Positions 1 through 10,609 of a stretch of DNA of 64,000 nucleotides are shown here, piece after piece (within the stretch, counting starts at the first letter, position 1; every line of letters begins with the position of its first letter). The DNA lies in NCBI RefSeq assembly GCF_018531375.1, contig NZ_JAHBOH010000001.1, positions 1,984,001 through 2,048,000 on the forward strand, given 5' to 3'. The notes under the pieces were generated by a model. The model worked only from the letters and a program-made list of their open reading frames with translations. It was not told the DNA's origin and did not search any database. The position numbers and the translations under genes are program-made. Origin of the DNA: Cellulomonas fulva. Lineage in GTDB: Bacteria; Actinomycetota; Actinomycetes; Actinomycetales; Cellulomonadaceae.

Positions 1-2096
1 GTGAAGAGGCCGTCGAACTGCTTGTCCGACAGGCCGTGCGGGTGCTCCCGCTCGTCCTGCAGGCGCATGAGGTCGACGACGTTGATCACCCGGACCTTGA
101 GGTCCGGGATCTCGCGGCGCAGGATGTCGGCGGCCGCCAGCACCTCGAGCGTCGGGACGTCGCCGGCCGCGGCGAGCACGACGTCCGGCTTCTCGCCGGC
201 GACCTCGCTCCCGGCCCAGTCCCAGATGCCCAGGCCGCGCGTGCAGTGCGCCACGGCCTGCTCCATGGTCAGGAAGTTGGGCGCGGGCTGCTTGCCGGAC
301 ACGACGACGTTGACGTACTGCCGGCTGCGCAGGCAGTGGTCGTACGTGCTCAGCAGGGTGTTGGCGTCCGGCGGCAGGTACACCCGCACGACCTCGGCCT
401 TCTTGTTGACCACGTGGTCGATGAACCCGGGGTCCTGGTGGCTGAAGCCGTTGTGGTCCTGACGCCACACGTGGCTCGACAGCAGGTAGTTCAGGCTCGC
501 GATCGGCCGGCGCCACGGGATGTCGTTGGTGACCTTGAGCCACTTGGCGTGCTGGTTGAACATCGAGTCGACGATGTGGATGAAGGCCTCGTAGCTGGTG
601 AACAGGCCGTGCCGGCCGGTCAGCAGGTAGCCCTCGAGCCAGCCCTGGCACTGGTGCTCCGAGAGCATCTCCATCACGCGGCCCGCGCGCGACATGTGCT
701 CGTCGACGTCCGGGCCGTAGAACTCCGCGTTCCACTGCTTGTCGGTGACCTCGAAGACCGCCTGGAGGCGGTTGGACGCGGTCTCGTCGGGACCGAAGAT
801 CCGGAAGTTGTCCGGGTTGCGGCGCACCACCTCGGTGAGGAAGTTCCCCAGGATGCGGGGCGCCTCCGCGAACGAGCCGCCCGGCGTGGGCACGTCCACC
901 GCGAAGTCGCGGAAGTCCGGCAGCCGTAGGTCGCGCAGCAGCACCCCGCCGTTGGCGTGCGGGTTCGCGCTCATCCGCAGGTCGCCCGTCGGCGCGAGCG
1001 CACGGATGTCGGGGTCGAGCCCGCCGGTCGCGTCGAACAGCTCGCTGACCTGGTACGACTCGAGCCACTTCTCGAGCACCTCGAGGTGCTCCTCGGTGTC
1101 CCGGGCGTTGGCCAGGGGCACCTGGTGGGCGCGCCACGAGCCGGTGGTCTTCTTGCCGTCGATCTCGTCGGGACCCGTCCAGCCCTTCGGCGTGCGGAAG
1201 ACGATCATCGGCCACAGCGGGCGCGAGACGTCGCCCGCCGCCGCGCGCGCCTTGATCTCGGCGATCTCGTCGAGCACCTCGTCGAGCATCGTCGCGAACC
1301 GGCGGTGCACCTCGACGTGCGACTCCTCGGGGTCGAACCCGCCGACGAACACGTGCGGCTTGTGGCCGTAGCCGTGCATGAGCGCGGTCAGCTCGTCGTC
1401 GCTGATGCGCGCCAGGACCGTCGGGTTCGCGATCTTGTAGCCGTTGAGGTGCAGGATCGGGAGCACCACGCCGTCCTGGGCGGGGTTGACGAACTTGTTG
1501 GAGTGCCAGCTCGTCGCGAGCGGTCCCGTCTCCGCCTCGCCGTCGCCGATCACGGTCGCGACGAGCAGGTCGGGGTTGTCGAAGGCCGCGCCGTAGGCGT
1601 GCGACAGCGCGTAGCCGAGCTCGCCGCCCTCGTGGATCGAGCCCGGCGTCTCCGGCGCCACGTGGCTGGGGATGCCACCGGGGAAGGAGAACTGCCGGAA
1701 GAGGCGACGCAGGCCCTCCTCGTCCTCCGTGATGTCCGAGTAGGTCTCGGAGTACGTGCCGTCCAGGTACGAGCTGGCGACCAGGCCGGGACCGCCGTGG
1801 CCGGGACCCGTGACGTAGATGGTGGACTGGCTCCGCTCGGCGACCGCGCGGTTCAGGTGCGCGTACAGGAAGTTCAGGCCGGGCGTGGTGCCCCAGTGCC
1901 CGAGCAGCCGCGGCTTGACGTGGTCGCGGGTCAGCGGCTCGCGCAGCAGCGGGTTGTCCAGCAGGTAGATCTGGCCCACCGACAGGTAGTTCGCCGCGCG
2001 CCACCAGCGGTCGATCCGGCGCAGCGTCTCGTCGTCCACCGACCCGCTGCCGGCCTGCCACGAGGTCGCCGTGGTCGCCTTGCTCGTCGTGCTCAT
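1..2096 (-). CDS. xfp: Phosphoketolase (Xfp family), C-terminal part outside window
   Basis: Thiamine-diphosphate enzyme that splits xylulose 5-phosphate (and usually fructose 6-phosphate) with phosphate into acetyl phosphate and an aldose phosphate; cytoplasmic. The reverse strand reads openly from ATG at 2096 to the window edge, about 698 residues. The family is usually about 800-830 residues, so roughly the last 100-130 are missing. Family stretches visible are [18 protein letters not shown] and [12 protein letters not shown] near the N terminus, [11 protein letters not shown] (cofactor-binding GDGE), and SWRAHQVP in the middle. A GGGAG ribosome site lies just upstream of the start. It diverges from the SURF1 gene. 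I cannot see whether an acetate kinase or phosphotransacetylase follows. Identity is firm; dual substrate specificity is assumed from the family. Confidence 0.95.
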   Translation of the reverse strand, partial: MSTTSKATTATSWQAGSGSVDDETLRRIDRWWRAANYLSVGQIYLLDNPLLREPLTRDHVKPRLLGHWGTTPGLNFLYAHLNRAVAERSQSTIYVTGPGHGGPGLVASSYLDGTYSETYSDITEDEEGLRRLFRQFSFPGGIPSHVAPETPGSIHEGGELGYALSHAYGAAFDNPDLLVATVIGDGEAETGPLATSWHSNKFVNPAQDGVVLPILHLNGYKIANPTVLARISDDELTALMHGYGHKPHVFVGGFDPEESHVEVHRRFATMLDEVLDEIAEIKARAAAGDVSRPLWPMIVFRTPKGWTGPDEIDGKKTTGSWRAHQVPLANARDTEEHLEVLEKWLESYQVSELFDATGGLDPDIRALAPTGDLRMSANPHANGGVLLRDLRLPDFRDFAVDVPTPGGSFAEAPRILGNFLTEVVRRNPDNFRIFGPDETASNRLQAVFEVTDKQWNAEFYGPDVDEHMSRAGRVMEMLSEHQCQGWLEGYLLTGRHGLFTSYEAFIHIVDSMFNQHAKWLKVTNDIPWRRPIASLNYLLSSHVWRQDHNGFSHQDPGFIDHVVNKKAEVVRVYLPPDANTLLSTYDHCLRSRQYVNVVVSGKQPAPNFLTMEQAVAHCTRGLGIWDWAGSEVAGEKPDVVLAAAGDVPTLEVLAAADILRREIPDLKVRVINVVDLMRLQDEREHPHGLSDKQFDGLF

Positions 2097-2374
2097 GCGT
2101 CGCTCCCGAGAGGTCGTCCCGCGACCGCGTCGCGGGCAGTGTCGAACCAGCTCCAGCCAACCGTGCACCGCGCGTCCACCGTGGGACGTCCGGCCCAGGG
2201 CCGTTCGTGCGGCACCTGCCATACAACCCCATACGCGCACGTCGCGCAGGTGTGGCAGGCCTCCGACGAGGCGCGTCGGGCAGCGGTGTGACGTTCGTGA
2301 CGTCCGCACCGGGGCGGGTCGCCGACGCCCGCCTGCCGCGCCTCGCGCGGCCGGCCGCGGGTTACCGTGGACGC
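2097..2374. other. Divergent intergenic region between xfp and SURF1
   Basis: About 280 bases without a convincing gene. It must contain the xfp promoter and carries the SURF1 -10-like box TACCGT at 2363-2368. Around 2214-2256 the inverted pairs CACCTGC/GCAGGTG and CCTGCCA/TGGCAGG overlap one another, which could be a regulator site, but the symmetry is imperfect. Nothing else stands out. Confidence 0.4.
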
Positions 2375-3271
2375 GTGGTCGAGCGTCCCGCCGTGACGGA
2401 GCCGGCGGGTCCGCCGCCCGCCGGTGACGGGGCGTGGGCGCCCCGCCCGGAACGCGAGCCGACGACGCTGCTGCGCGCGGCCCTGCGGCCCCGCATGATC
2501 GGGCTGCTGCTGCTCCTGCTCTCGGCCGCGGCGGTCTGCGGGCTGCTCGGCGCGTGGCAGCTGGACCGCGCCGAGGTGCGGGGCCACGCGGCCCAGGAGC
2601 GGCACGAGGCCGAGCGCGCCGCCGCGCCGCCCGTGCCCCTGGCCGACGAGCTGGCGCCGCAGACGCCGTTCCGCGGCGAGCTCGTCGCGCGCAAGGTCGC
2701 CGTGACCGGGCACTACGAGGCGGCCGGTCAGCTGCTGGTCCCGGACCGCGTGCACGACGGCGTGACCGGCTACCTGGTGCTGACGCCGCTGCGCGTGGAC
2801 GGATCCGGCGCCGCCGCGGGCGGCTCGACGACGGGCTCCGGAGCCGTCCTGCCCGTCGTGCGCGGTTGGGTGGCCGACCCGGCCGACGCCGGCACCCCGC
2901 CCGCGGGAGAGGTCGACGCGGTGGGCTACCTCCAGGCGTCGGAGCAGTCGGGCGACGGCGTGGAGGGGGGCCAGGTGACCGCGATCTCGTCGGCCGAGCT
3001 GGTCGGGGAGTGGGGCGGTCCCATCTACACGGGCTACCTCGTGCTCGTCTCGTCGGACCCCGCGCAGGACGACGCGCTCGTGCTCCTCGACCCGCCGAGC
3101 GTGCCCGGCGCCGGCCTGAACATCCAGAACCTGGCCTACGCGGCGCAGTGGTGGATCTTCGGCGGGTTCGCCGTGCTCCTGTGGTGGCGCATGGTCCGCG
3201 ACGAGGCGCGTGGCGGTCACCCCGACCGGGTGGTCGCCGCGGGGCCGCCCCCTGCGGTGCCGCCCGGCTGA
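2375..3271 (+). CDS. SURF1 family cytochrome oxidase biogenesis protein
   Basis: SURF1 proteins are membrane proteins that help assemble cytochrome c oxidase (aa3 type), probably in heme a insertion. About 298 residues. One membrane segment near residues 40-60 follows a proline-rich cytoplasmic start ([20 protein letters not shown]). The SURF1 signatures follow: [31 protein letters not shown], and a C-terminal helix [18 protein letters not shown] with the family's N-x-x-YA-x-QWW pattern. The GTG at 2375 is chosen because TACCGT lies exactly six bases upstream, typical of a leaderless actinobacterial transcript; the frame continues further upstream but without family features. Oxidase subunit genes are not in view. 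Confidence 0.9.
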   Translation: MVERPAVTEPAGPPPAGDGAWAPRPEREPTTLLRAALRPRMIGLLLLLLSAAAVCGLLGAWQLDRAEVRGHAAQERHEAERAAAPPVPLADELAPQTPFRGELVARKVAVTGHYEAAGQLLVPDRVHDGVTGYLVLTPLRVDGSGAAAGGSTTGSGAVLPVVRGWVADPADAGTPPAGEVDAVGYLQASEQSGDGVEGGQVTAISSAELVGEWGGPIYTGYLVLVSSDPAQDDALVLLDPPSVPGAGLNIQNLAYAAQWWIFGGFAVLLWWRMVRDEARGGHPDRVVAAGPPPAVPPG

Positions 3272-3365
3272 CCGCGCTGCGCCGTAGCCAGCGCGGCCCC
3301 GTCCGGGTCACGATGCACCCGTGGCGTGCGACGGCAGGGCGCGCCGACGACCGACGGGAGACGAC

Positions 3366-3779
3366 ATGCTCGCTCAGGGCACCTACGACGCCGACTACGT
3401 CGCGGACTGCCGCGGCCAGGTGGACGCGGAGATCGCGGCGTTCGACAACGCGCGCTTCGACAGCGAGGCGGACGAGACCGGCATCGACGACCTCGAGGTC
3501 AGCTACTTCGGCGCCCTGGTCCTCGCGCTCGAGATGCGGTTCGTACACCGGCTGCGCGCGAACGAGGGCAAGGACGGCAACGCACTGAACGAGGTCCGGC
3601 TGGTCGCGCAGTCGATCATGTCGAACGGCGGGCGCCTGATCGACGACCCGAAGCTCCGCCTGGACCCCGCGACGAGCGTGCTGGGCCTGGCGCCGGGCGA
3701 CGACATCGCGCTGCGGTACGACGACTTCGTGCGCCTCTCCCAGGCGTTCCTCGACGAGATCGAGGCGCGCTACACGTGA
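3366..3779 (+). CDS. Hypothetical acidic protein
   Basis: I do not recognise this 137-residue protein. It is acidic, has no signal peptide or membrane segment, and looks largely helical with a central hydrophobic helix ([21 protein letters not shown]) and a conserved-looking stretch [20 protein letters not shown]. The start is supported by GGGAG about six bases before ATG 3366. It lies alone between SURF1 and the convergent ABC exporter genes. Codon use matches its neighbours, so it is likely a native small cytosolic gene rather than a shadow frame. Confidence 0.7.
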   Translation: MLAQGTYDADYVADCRGQVDAEIAAFDNARFDSEADETGIDDLEVSYFGALVLALEMRFVHRLRANEGKDGNALNEVRLVAQSIMSNGGRLIDDPKLRLDPATSVLGLAPGDDIALRYDDFVRLSQAFLDEIEARYT

Positions 3780-3800
3780 CCCCGCCGACGGCCGGGTCGC

Positions 3801-3849
3801 CGGGCCGTCAGCGGGCCGCCGGCCGACCGTCGTCGGGCCGTCAGCGGGT
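3801..3849. repeat. Direct repeat between convergent genes
   Basis: The 15-base string CGGGCCGTCAGCGGG occurs at 3801-3815 and again at 3835-3849, in the 69-base gap between two convergent genes. GC-rich self-complementary pieces (CGGCC/GGCCG) lie between the copies, so the region may also serve as a two-way terminator. Confidence 0.5.
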
Positions 3850-5585
3850 CACGCGTCGTGCTGCCAGGAGTGCCACAGCGCCGCGTAGTCGCCGCCCGCC
3901 GCGACCAGCTCGTCGTGCGGTCCGATCTCCGTGATCCGGCCGCCGTCCACGACCGCCACGCGGTCCGCGTCGTGCGCCGTGTGCAGCCGGTGCGCGATCG
4001 CGACGACCGTCCGGCCGGCCAGGACGCCGTTCAGCGACCTCTCGAGGTGCCGTGCGGCGCGCGGGTCGAGCAGCGACGTCGCCTCGTCCAGCACCAGCGT
4101 GTGCGGGTCGAGCAGCACCAGCCGGGCCAGCGCGATCTGCTGCGCCTGCGCGGGCGTGAGCGGCGCGCCGCCCGAGCCGACCTCGGTCTCCAGCCCGTCC
4201 GGCAGGGCGGCGACCCAGCCCCAGGCGTCCACGGCCTCCAACGCACGACGCTGCGCCTCCGCGTCCGCCGCGGGGTCCGCGAGCCGCAGGTTGTCCGCGA
4301 CCGTGCCGACGAACACGTGGTGCTCCTGCGTCACGAGCGCGACGTGGCGCCGCAGCTCGTCCAGGGGGAGGTCCACGAGCGGGACGCCGCCGACCGTCAC
4401 CGTGCCACCCGTGGGCGGGTGGATGCCGGCGAGCATGCGGCCGAGCGTCGACTTGCCCGCACCCGACGGGCCGACCACCGCGAGCCGCTCGCCGGCGCGC
4501 AGCTCGAGGTCGATGCCGTGCAGCACGTCGTGTCCCTCGCGGTACGCGTACCGCAGGCCGCTCGTGGTGATGTCCTCGTCCGCGGGCTCGCCGGGACGCG
4601 CGTCGCGGTCCGGGTCGACCAGCTGCACACCGACGATGCGCGCGAGCGACGTCGCCGCCACCTGGATCTCGTCGACCCAGAAGATCAGCTCCCAGACGGG
4701 TCCGGCCACCTGGTACGCGTACATCACGATCGTCGCGACGACACCGATGGTCACCTGCCCCTGGGACGCCAGCCAGCCGCCCCAGACCAGCACGGCGACG
4801 GGCGCGACGGCGAACGCGAAGTCGACGCCCGGGAACAGCGCCGTGCGCAGGTTGAGGGTGACCCGCTCGGCGTCGAACGCCTCGGCCAGGTCCTCCTCCA
4901 CCCGTGCCTCGCGGCGCCGGCCCATGCGCAGTGCGTCGACCGTCCGCGCGCCCTCGACCGACTCGGTGATCGAGCCGTTGAGGGTCGCGTAGGCGGCGGA
5001 CTCCCGCTGGTACGCGGGCGTCGCGCGGCGCAGGTACCACCGCACGACCACGAGCATCACCGGCACGCCGACGAACATCGAGACCGCGACGAGCGGGGAG
5101 AGCACGAGCGACGCGACGACCGTGAGGCTGATCGTGACGACCGCGACGATCACGCGCGGCACGCCGAACCGCACGGCGTGCTGCAGCTTGTTCACGTCGT
5201 TCGTCGTGCGCGCGACCAGGTCACCGGTCCCCGCGCGCTCCACGGTGGACAGCGGCAGGGAGGTCACGGTCTCGATGAACTCCTCGCGCAGGTCCGCGAA
5301 GACCATCTCGCCGAAGAGCATGGAGCTGCGCTGCGCGTACCGGATCAGGACCGTCTGGGCGAGCACGGCGGCGGCGCCGAGGGCGACGAGCGTGTTGACG
5401 TAGCCCGTGGTGGTGCCGTCCGCGACCGCGTCGACCAGGCGCCCGAGCAGCCACGGGCCGGCCAGGCCCGCGACCGCGGCGAGCGTGTGCAGCACCGCGA
5501 TGAGCGCGAGCGGCCGCCGGTGGGTGCGCAGCAGGCGCGCGGCGTAGGCCCGCACCGTCGCCGCGTCGGCGATGGGCAGCCTCAT
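3849..5585 (-). CDS. ABC exporter half-transporter, subunit with intact Walker motifs
   Basis: Type IV (exporter) ABC half-transporter of 578 residues: six membrane helices (about 20-300) followed by a nucleotide-binding domain (about 330-570). Walker [11 protein letters not shown]-loop VTQEHH, Walker B LVLDEATS and the H-loop AHRLHT are intact. The signature reads LTPAQ instead of LSGGQ. It overlaps the upstream exporter gene by 4 bp (ATGA), so the two are translationally coupled and surely form a heterodimer. Because signature and Walker motifs pair across subunits, this chain's Walker site meets the partner's good signature to make the one competent ATP site. Substrate unknown; multidrug or lipid export is usual for such pairs. 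Confidence 0.92.
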   Translation of the reverse strand: MRLPIADAATVRAYAARLLRTHRRPLALIAVLHTLAAVAGLAGPWLLGRLVDAVADGTTTGYVNTLVALGAAAVLAQTVLIRYAQRSSMLFGEMVFADLREEFIETVTSLPLSTVERAGTGDLVARTTNDVNKLQHAVRFGVPRVIVAVVTISLTVVASLVLSPLVAVSMFVGVPVMLVVVRWYLRRATPAYQRESAAYATLNGSITESVEGARTVDALRMGRRREARVEEDLAEAFDAERVTLNLRTALFPGVDFAFAVAPVAVLVWGGWLASQGQVTIGVVATIVMYAYQVAGPVWELIFWVDEIQVAATSLARIVGVQLVDPDRDARPGEPADEDITTSGLRYAYREGHDVLHGIDLELRAGERLAVVGPSGAGKSTLGRMLAGIHPPTGGTVTVGGVPLVDLPLDELRRHVALVTQEHHVFVGTVADNLRLADPAADAEAQRRALEAVDAWGWVAALPDGLETEVGSGGAPLTPAQAQQIALARLVLLDPHTLVLDEATSLLDPRAARHLERSLNGVLAGRTVVAIAHRLHTAHDADRVAVVDGGRITEIGPHDELVAAGGDYAALWHSWQHDA

Positions 5586-7456
5586 GACCGTCCTCCTCGG
5601 TTCTCGGGCGTGCTCGTCGCACGCTCCTGCAGCAGCTCGTCGAACGCCTCGTCGGCGATCGGGTCGTCGTCGGTCCCCGCCTCGTGCGGAGCCGGGACGC
5701 GTGGCACGCCGTCGGGCGGGGTCTCGTCGGTCAGGTCACGCTCGACCACCCGCCGGTAGGCGGCGCCCTCCGCGTCCTGGCGCGCCATGAGCTCGGCGTG
5801 CGTCCCGCGCGCGACGACGGTGCCGTCGACCAGCAGCTGCACGTCGTCGACGTGGTCGAGGACGAGCGGCGACGCCGTGACCACCAGGGTGGCGCGCCCG
5901 CGACGCGCGTCGGTCAGCCGGGCCGCGATCCGCGCCTCGGTGTGCGCGTCGACCGCGGAGGTCGGCTCGACGAGCAGCAGGATCTCCGGGTCGAGCAGCA
6001 GCGCCCGGGCGAGCGCGACGCGCTGGCGCTGGCCGCCCGAGAGCGACCGGCCCTTCTCGGGCAGCTCGCCCGCGAGCCCGTCGGGGACGGAGTCGAGCAC
6101 GTCCTGCGCGTCGGCCAGCGCGATCGCGTGCAGCAGCCGCTCGGTGTCGCCCGGCCCGTGCACGTCCAGCTCCCCGGCCAGCGGACCGGAGAACAGGTGC
6201 GACGTCGCCTCGGCGAGCACGATGCGCTCCCGCACGGCCTGCTTGTCGAGGTCCGCCAGGAGCACGCCGCCCAGCCGCACCGGGGTGCCGGTCTCGGCCT
6301 CGTCGTCGAACCGCGCCATGCGCGTGGCGACCGCCGCCGACGCGTCGGGGTCCACGCAGACCAGCGCCGTGACCTGCCCCGGCGCCACGACCGTGCCGGT
6401 GGACTCGTCGACCAGCGGCACGCCCGCGGGCGGCGTCGGCTGCGTGGCCGGGCGCGCGCCCGTGGCGGGCACCACGCGGAGCACGTTGAGGACCTTGCCC
6501 GCGCCGACGTGGGCGCGCGTCGCCGACTGCACCATCATCGTCATCTGCTGCACCGGCCAGGACAGGAACGCCGCGAAGCCGTACGTCTGCACCAGCTGAC
6601 CCGGCGTGATCTCGCCCGCGACGGCCAGGTGGGCGCCGTACCAGATGAGGACGACGACGAACCCGCCCGGCAGCAGCACCTGCAGCGCGTCCAGCCACGA
6701 CTGCGTCACCGCCACGGCGACGCCCTTGCCCCGCACCAGCTGCGACTGCTCGCGGTAGCGCGCGGTGAACACGCCCTCCCCGCCGATCCCGCGCAGCACG
6801 CGCAGGCCCGAGACCGTGTCCGAGCCCAGCGTCGTCAGCCGGCCCGACGCCTCGCGCTGCGCCACCTGGCGGCGCTGCAGCGGCTTGACCAGCGCGCCGA
6901 TGCACACCGCGACGGTCGGCAGGCCCAGGACGACGATGAGCCCGAGGGAGACCGACGTGCGCAGCATGACGTAGGCCGCGATGCCGTACGCCACGATCGA
7001 CCCGACGAAGCGGGCGACGGTGTGGAAGATCTCGCCGATCCGCAGCGCGTCGTTCGCGACCGCGGAGACCACCTCGCCGGTGGGCAGCTCGGCGGTGATG
7101 GTGTGGCCCGAGCGCGCCACGCGGCGGCCGACGAGCTGGGACGCGGCGAACGACGCGCGCAGCCAGTTCTCGACGTCGTAGCGGTGGCCGATCGCACCCG
7201 CGGCCGCCGACAGCAGGCCGAGAGCCAGGAGCGCGCCGGCCGCGCGCCACAGGTCCGGGCCGAAGCCCTGCGCCAGGCCGGAGTCGATCGCGTAGCCGGT
7301 GAGGTAGGGCAGCGCGGCCTGGCAGGAGAACATCAGGATGCCCAGCAGCACGGCGACGGTGAGGATGCCCCACTGCTGACGTGCCTGCCACAGCAGGTAC
7401 GCGACGGGCCCCGTCAGCGGCGGGGTGCCCGGGTCGGTCAGGGGGAGAGATCGCAC
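5582..7456 (-). CDS. ABC exporter half-transporter, subunit with degenerate ATP site
   Basis: Partner of the downstream exporter gene; about 624 residues from GTG 7456, with six predicted membrane helices and a C-terminal nucleotide-binding domain. The Walker A region lacks the GxxGxGKS pattern (it reads [11 protein letters not shown]), Walker B reads LLLVEPTS with the aspartate replaced by valine, and the switch histidine is lost (VTASPL). The signature [20 protein letters not shown] is canonical. The subunit therefore contributes its signature to the partner's active site but has no competent site of its own. The frame stays open to a GTG at 7486, but that start lies inside an 18-bp palindrome. 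TAACGT seven bases before GTG 7456 favours the shorter, leaderless form. Confidence 0.9.
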   Translation of the reverse strand: MRSLPLTDPGTPPLTGPVAYLLWQARQQWGILTVAVLLGILMFSCQAALPYLTGYAIDSGLAQGFGPDLWRAAGALLALGLLSAAAGAIGHRYDVENWLRASFAASQLVGRRVARSGHTITAELPTGEVVSAVANDALRIGEIFHTVARFVGSIVAYGIAAYVMLRTSVSLGLIVVLGLPTVAVCIGALVKPLQRRQVAQREASGRLTTLGSDTVSGLRVLRGIGGEGVFTARYREQSQLVRGKGVAVAVTQSWLDALQVLLPGGFVVVLIWYGAHLAVAGEITPGQLVQTYGFAAFLSWPVQQMTMMVQSATRAHVGAGKVLNVLRVVPATGARPATQPTPPAGVPLVDESTGTVVAPGQVTALVCVDPDASAAVATRMARFDDEAETGTPVRLGGVLLADLDKQAVRERIVLAEATSHLFSGPLAGELDVHGPGDTERLLHAIALADAQDVLDSVPDGLAGELPEKGRSLSGGQRQRVALARALLLDPEILLLVEPTSAVDAHTEARIAARLTDARRGRATLVVTASPLVLDHVDDVQLLVDGTVVARGTHAELMARQDAEGAAYRRVVERDLTDETPPDGVPRVPAPHEAGTDDDPIADEAFDELLQERATSTPENRGGRS

Positions 7457-7463
7457 GTCGGCA

Positions 7464-7487
7464 ACGTTACGTGTCGGTACCGACACG
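7464..7487 (-). promoter_or_regulatory. Exporter promoter with perfect 18-bp operator-like palindrome
   Basis: CGTGTCGGTACCGACACG at 7470-7487 is a perfect palindrome. Immediately downstream on the minus strand is TAACGT (7464-7469), a TAnnnT -10 box, and seven bases later the GTG start at 7456. The palindrome thus fills the -10/-35 spacer, the usual place for a repressor such as TetR or MarR. No regulator gene is adjacent, so the regulator would be encoded elsewhere. Confidence 0.65.
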
Positions 7488-7591
7488 GCTCGAACCGTTT
7501 TCCGGGCGCGGGGGCCGCCGCTGCGCGGGGGTGCTGCCCGTCACGGCGGACGGCGCGCACGGGCGCTCCGGGCGCCGACTACCCTGGGAGC

Positions 7592-9181
7592 GTGACCCAG
7601 ACGCCTGAGCAGCCGACAGCTCACCGCCCGGTCCTCGTCGTCGACTTCGGCGCCCAGTACGCGCAGCTGATCGCGCGGCGCGTGCGCGAGGCGAACGTGT
7701 ACTCCGAGATCGTGCCGCACACCGCGAGCGTCGCGGACCTGCTCGCGAAGGACCCGGCCGCCATCATCCTGTCCGGCGGCCCGTCCTCGGTGTACGCCAC
7801 CGGCGCACCGTTCGTCGATCCCGCGCTGTTCGAGGCGGGCGTGCCCGTGCTGGGCATCTGCTACGGCTTCCAGGCGATGGCGCAGGCGCTCGGCGGCACC
7901 GTCGCCCAGACCGGGCGCCGCGAGTACGGCGGCACCGCCGTCTCGGTGGACGCCGCCGGTACCGTCCTGGCCGGCAGCCCCGAGCAGCAGACAGTGTGGA
8001 TGAGCCACGGGGACGCGGTGCACGCGGCACCCGAGGGCTTCCAGGTGCTCGCGACGAGCGAGGGCTCTCCCGTCGCCGCGTTCGAGGACCCCGCGCGCCG
8101 CCTGTACGGCATGCAGTGGCACCCCGAGGTCAGGCACTCGTCGCTGGGCCAGCAGGCGCTGGAGAACTTCCTGTACCGCGGCGCGGGGCTCGCGCCCGAC
8201 TGGAACCCCGGCAACGTCATCGCCGAGCAGGTCGAGCGGATCCGCGCCCAGGTCGGTGACGCGCAGGTGATCTGCGGGCTGTCCGGTGGCGTGGACTCCT
8301 CCGTGGCCGCCGCGCTGGTCCAGAAGGCCGTGGGCGAGCAGCTGACGTGCGTGTTCGTCGACCACGGGCTGCTGCGCTCGGGCGAGGTCGAGCAGGTCGA
8401 GAAGGACTTCGTGGCCGCGACGAACGTGCGCCTCAAGGTCGTCGACGCGCGCGAGCGGTTCCTGCACGCGCTCGCGGGCCACACCGACCCCGAGACGAAG
8501 CGCAAGATCATCGGCCGCGAGTTCATCCGCGTCTTCGAGGACGCGGCGCGCGAGGTCGTCGAGGAGGCGGGCGAGCACGCCGGCGGCGAGGTGCGGTTCC
8601 TGGTCCAGGGCACGCTGTACCCCGACGTCGTCGAGTCCGGCGGCGGTGAGGGCGCGGCCAACATCAAGAGCCACCACAACGTGGGCGGGCTGCCGGACGA
8701 CCTGCAGTTCGAGCTCGTCGAGCCGCTCCGGACGCTGTTCAAGGACGAGGTCCGCGCGGTCGGCCTCGAGCTGGGCGTGCCCGAGGGGATCGTCTGGCGC
8801 CAGCCGTTCCCCGGGCCCGGGCTCGGGATCCGGATCATCGGCGAGGTCACCCGTGACCGGCTCGAGATCCTGCGCGCGGCCGACGCGATCGCGCGCGAGG
8901 AGCTGACCCGCGCCGGGCTCGACCGCGACATCTGGCAGTGCCCGGTGGTGCTCCTCGCCGACGTCCGCTCGGTCGGGGTGCAGGGCGACGGCCGCACCTA
9001 CGGCCACCCGATCGTGCTGCGCCCGGTCTCGTCGGAGGACGCCATGACGGCGGACTGGACCCGCATGCCCTACGACGTCCTCGCGACGATCTCGACCCGC
9101 ATCACCAACGAGGTGCCCGAGGTCAACCGCGTCGTGCTGGACGTCACCAGCAAGCCCCCGGGCACCATCGAGTGGGAGTGA
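7592..9181 (+). CDS. guaA: GMP synthase (glutamine-hydrolysing)
   Basis: Converts XMP, ATP and glutamine to GMP, the last step of guanine nucleotide synthesis; cytoplasmic. 529 residues, the usual length. The N-terminal class I glutamine amidotransferase has its nucleophile Cys near residue 90 (GICYGFQAM) and the His-Glu pair in WHPEV. The ATP pyrophosphatase domain carries the PP-loop SGGVDSS at about 231. The C-terminal dimerisation domain ends KPPGTIEWE, as in the family. GTG 7592 is the start: TACCCT lies exactly six bases upstream, suggesting a leaderless mRNA. The long open frame before it is only antisense to the exporter gene. The DUF3817 gene follows after 7 bp. Confidence 0.97.
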   Translation: MTQTPEQPTAHRPVLVVDFGAQYAQLIARRVREANVYSEIVPHTASVADLLAKDPAAIILSGGPSSVYATGAPFVDPALFEAGVPVLGICYGFQAMAQALGGTVAQTGRREYGGTAVSVDAAGTVLAGSPEQQTVWMSHGDAVHAAPEGFQVLATSEGSPVAAFEDPARRLYGMQWHPEVRHSSLGQQALENFLYRGAGLAPDWNPGNVIAEQVERIRAQVGDAQVICGLSGGVDSSVAAALVQKAVGEQLTCVFVDHGLLRSGEVEQVEKDFVAATNVRLKVVDARERFLHALAGHTDPETKRKIIGREFIRVFEDAAREVVEEAGEHAGGEVRFLVQGTLYPDVVESGGGEGAANIKSHHNVGGLPDDLQFELVEPLRTLFKDEVRAVGLELGVPEGIVWRQPFPGPGLGIRIIGEVTRDRLEILRAADAIAREELTRAGLDRDIWQCPVVLLADVRSVGVQGDGRTYGHPIVLRPVSSEDAMTADWTRMPYDVLATISTRITNEVPEVNRVVLDVTSKPPGTIEWE

Positions 9182-9188
9182 CAGAGGC

Positions 9189-9620
9189 GTGAGCGAGACG
9201 ACGGGCACGACGAGCGCGCAGGGCGGCTCGGCCGCGGCCTCCGACGAGGCGGTCGCGCGCTGGACGCGCAAGGCCGAGGGCGCCATCAGGCGCTACCGCG
9301 TCATGGCCTGGATCACCGGGACGCTGCTCCTGGTCCTGTGCGTGGAGCTGGTGCTCAACTACGTCGTGCACGCGTCCGACGACGTGATGCGCTGGGTCGA
9401 GTGGGTGCCGTTCGCGCACGGCTGGGTCTACGTGGTGTACCTCGTGACGGTGTTCGACCTGTGGGCCACGATGCGCTGGCGCGTCGGCCGGCTGGTGACC
9501 ATGGCGCTCGCGGGCGTGGTGCCCGTCATGTCGTTCGTGCTCGAGCGCACCGTGCACGCCCAGGCGACCGCCGCCGTCGAGGCCGCCCGCGCCGCCCCGG
9601 GAGGCGCCGCGCAGGGCTGA
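9189..9620 (+). CDS. DUF3817 integral membrane protein
   Basis: 143-residue protein with a polar N terminus and three predicted membrane helices, including the DUF3817-like blocks RYRVMAWITGTLLLVLCVE and PFAHGWVYVVYLVTVFDLW. Function is unknown. In many actinobacteria a DUF3817 gene directly follows guaA, as here with a 7-bp gap, so the two are probably co-transcribed. Starts at GTG 9189. No catalytic residues are evident; the conserved WVPFAHG stretch, between the first two helices, is the most distinctive feature. Confidence 0.88.
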   Translation: MSETTGTTSAQGGSAAASDEAVARWTRKAEGAIRRYRVMAWITGTLLLVLCVELVLNYVVHASDDVMRWVEWVPFAHGWVYVVYLVTVFDLWATMRWRVGRLVTMALAGVVPVMSFVLERTVHAQATAAVEAARAAPGGAAQG

Positions 9621-9779
9621 CCTGCAGGTCGCGGGCTCGCCGGGCCCGGCAGGGTCGTGCGCGGAATGTCCGGAGATCGCTAGAGTCGACCTGGCGAGGG
9701 ACACCGCGGTCAGCACCCTCGCGACCGCCCGCGCGCTGGGCGCGCGAGCCGGGACAAGCTCGAGCAAAGGGGATCCGAC

Positions 9780-10475
9780 GTGGCGACCACTGCGGGAAAG
9801 TCGGGAGGCGTGAAGGGCATCGGCCTCATCACGATCATCCTGGGCATCATCTTCATCGTCGCCGGCGCTGTGACCTGGGGCGCCGTGACCACCAACCTCG
9901 CCGCGGAGAAGATCACCGTCTCCGACGACGCCGACGCGTTCGCGGGCCAGCTCGTGGACACGCCGTGGGAGGCCTGGGTGCAGGCCGACGTGATCGACCA
10001 CCACGCGCTCGAGGCCTCCGGCGGCAAGACGTACGCCGAGCTCGACCAGGACGACCCGGTCCGGCAGACCGTCATGACCGCGTCGTTCCTGCGGGCGTCG
10101 CTGTTCACGTCCGTCGTGGCGTTCGGCGTCGCGCTCCTGGTGGTGGGCATCGGCGTCTCGCTGCTGCTCGTCGGCATCGCGCTGCGCAAGCTCGGCTCGC
10201 ACGTCGCCGCCGCCGACGTCGTCCTCGAGTCGGACACGGCGCGGACCAGCGCTCCGGCCACGACCGCGGCCCCGGTGACCGCTGCCCCGGCGGCGCCCGC
10301 TCCGGTGGCCGCAGCCCCGGTGGCCGCCGCTCCGGTCGGCCCGGGCGCGACGAGCACGACCGCCGAGCCGACCACGGTGGACCCGGTCGCGCCGACGACG
10401 GCACCGCCCGCGGCGGCCGGCCCCGCGCACGTGGCGAACCCGGGTCCGGCCGACCCCGACGCCCCGAAGGTCTGA
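9780..10475 (+). CDS. Membrane protein with two helices and an Ala/Pro-rich tail
   Basis: 231 residues. Two hydrophobic helices (about 13-36, IGLITIILGIIFIVAGAVTW, and about 102-131) bracket a soluble loop of some 65 residues that is probably extracytoplasmic. The last 80 residues are a low-complexity Ala/Pro/Thr tail. Actinobacterial relatives exist as uncharacterised membrane proteins, sometimes mislabelled as aromatic-ring dioxygenase LigA; no catalytic residues support such a role. GTG 9780 has a strong AAAGGGG ribosome site, and TAGAGT at 9681-9686 is a likely -10 box giving a leader of about 90 bases. Function unknown. Confidence 0.75.
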   Translation: MATTAGKSGGVKGIGLITIILGIIFIVAGAVTWGAVTTNLAAEKITVSDDADAFAGQLVDTPWEAWVQADVIDHHALEASGGKTYAELDQDDPVRQTVMTASFLRASLFTSVVAFGVALLVVGIGVSLLLVGIALRKLGSHVAAADVVLESDTARTSAPATTAAPVTAAPAAPAPVAAAPVAAAPVGPGATSTTAEPTTVDPVAPTTAPPAAAGPAHVANPGPADPDAPKV

Positions 10476-10510
10476 CCCCAGGTCCGACCGGCGCGGGCGT
10501 CCACCCGCGA

Positions 10511-10553
10511 GCACGACGTCCCTCCTCCGGTTCCGGGGGGAGGGACGTCGTGC
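10511..10553. terminator. Intrinsic terminator hairpin
   Basis: Perfect 15-bp stem GCACGACGTCCCTCC (10511-10525) with its complement at 10539-10553 and a 13-base loop. There is no T-tract, as is common in actinobacteria. It lies between two convergent genes and could end transcription both ways. Confidence 0.75.
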
Positions 10554-10609
10554 GTGCACGGGTCGTCCGGTGCTCAACAGGCTCAGCGGGCTCAGCGGGC
10601 TCGGCAGCC

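Noticed and set aside
5684..7591. Long upstream extension of the guaA frame
   Set aside because: It is antisense to the exporter gene, has no domain, and guaA has a clear leaderless GTG at 7592.
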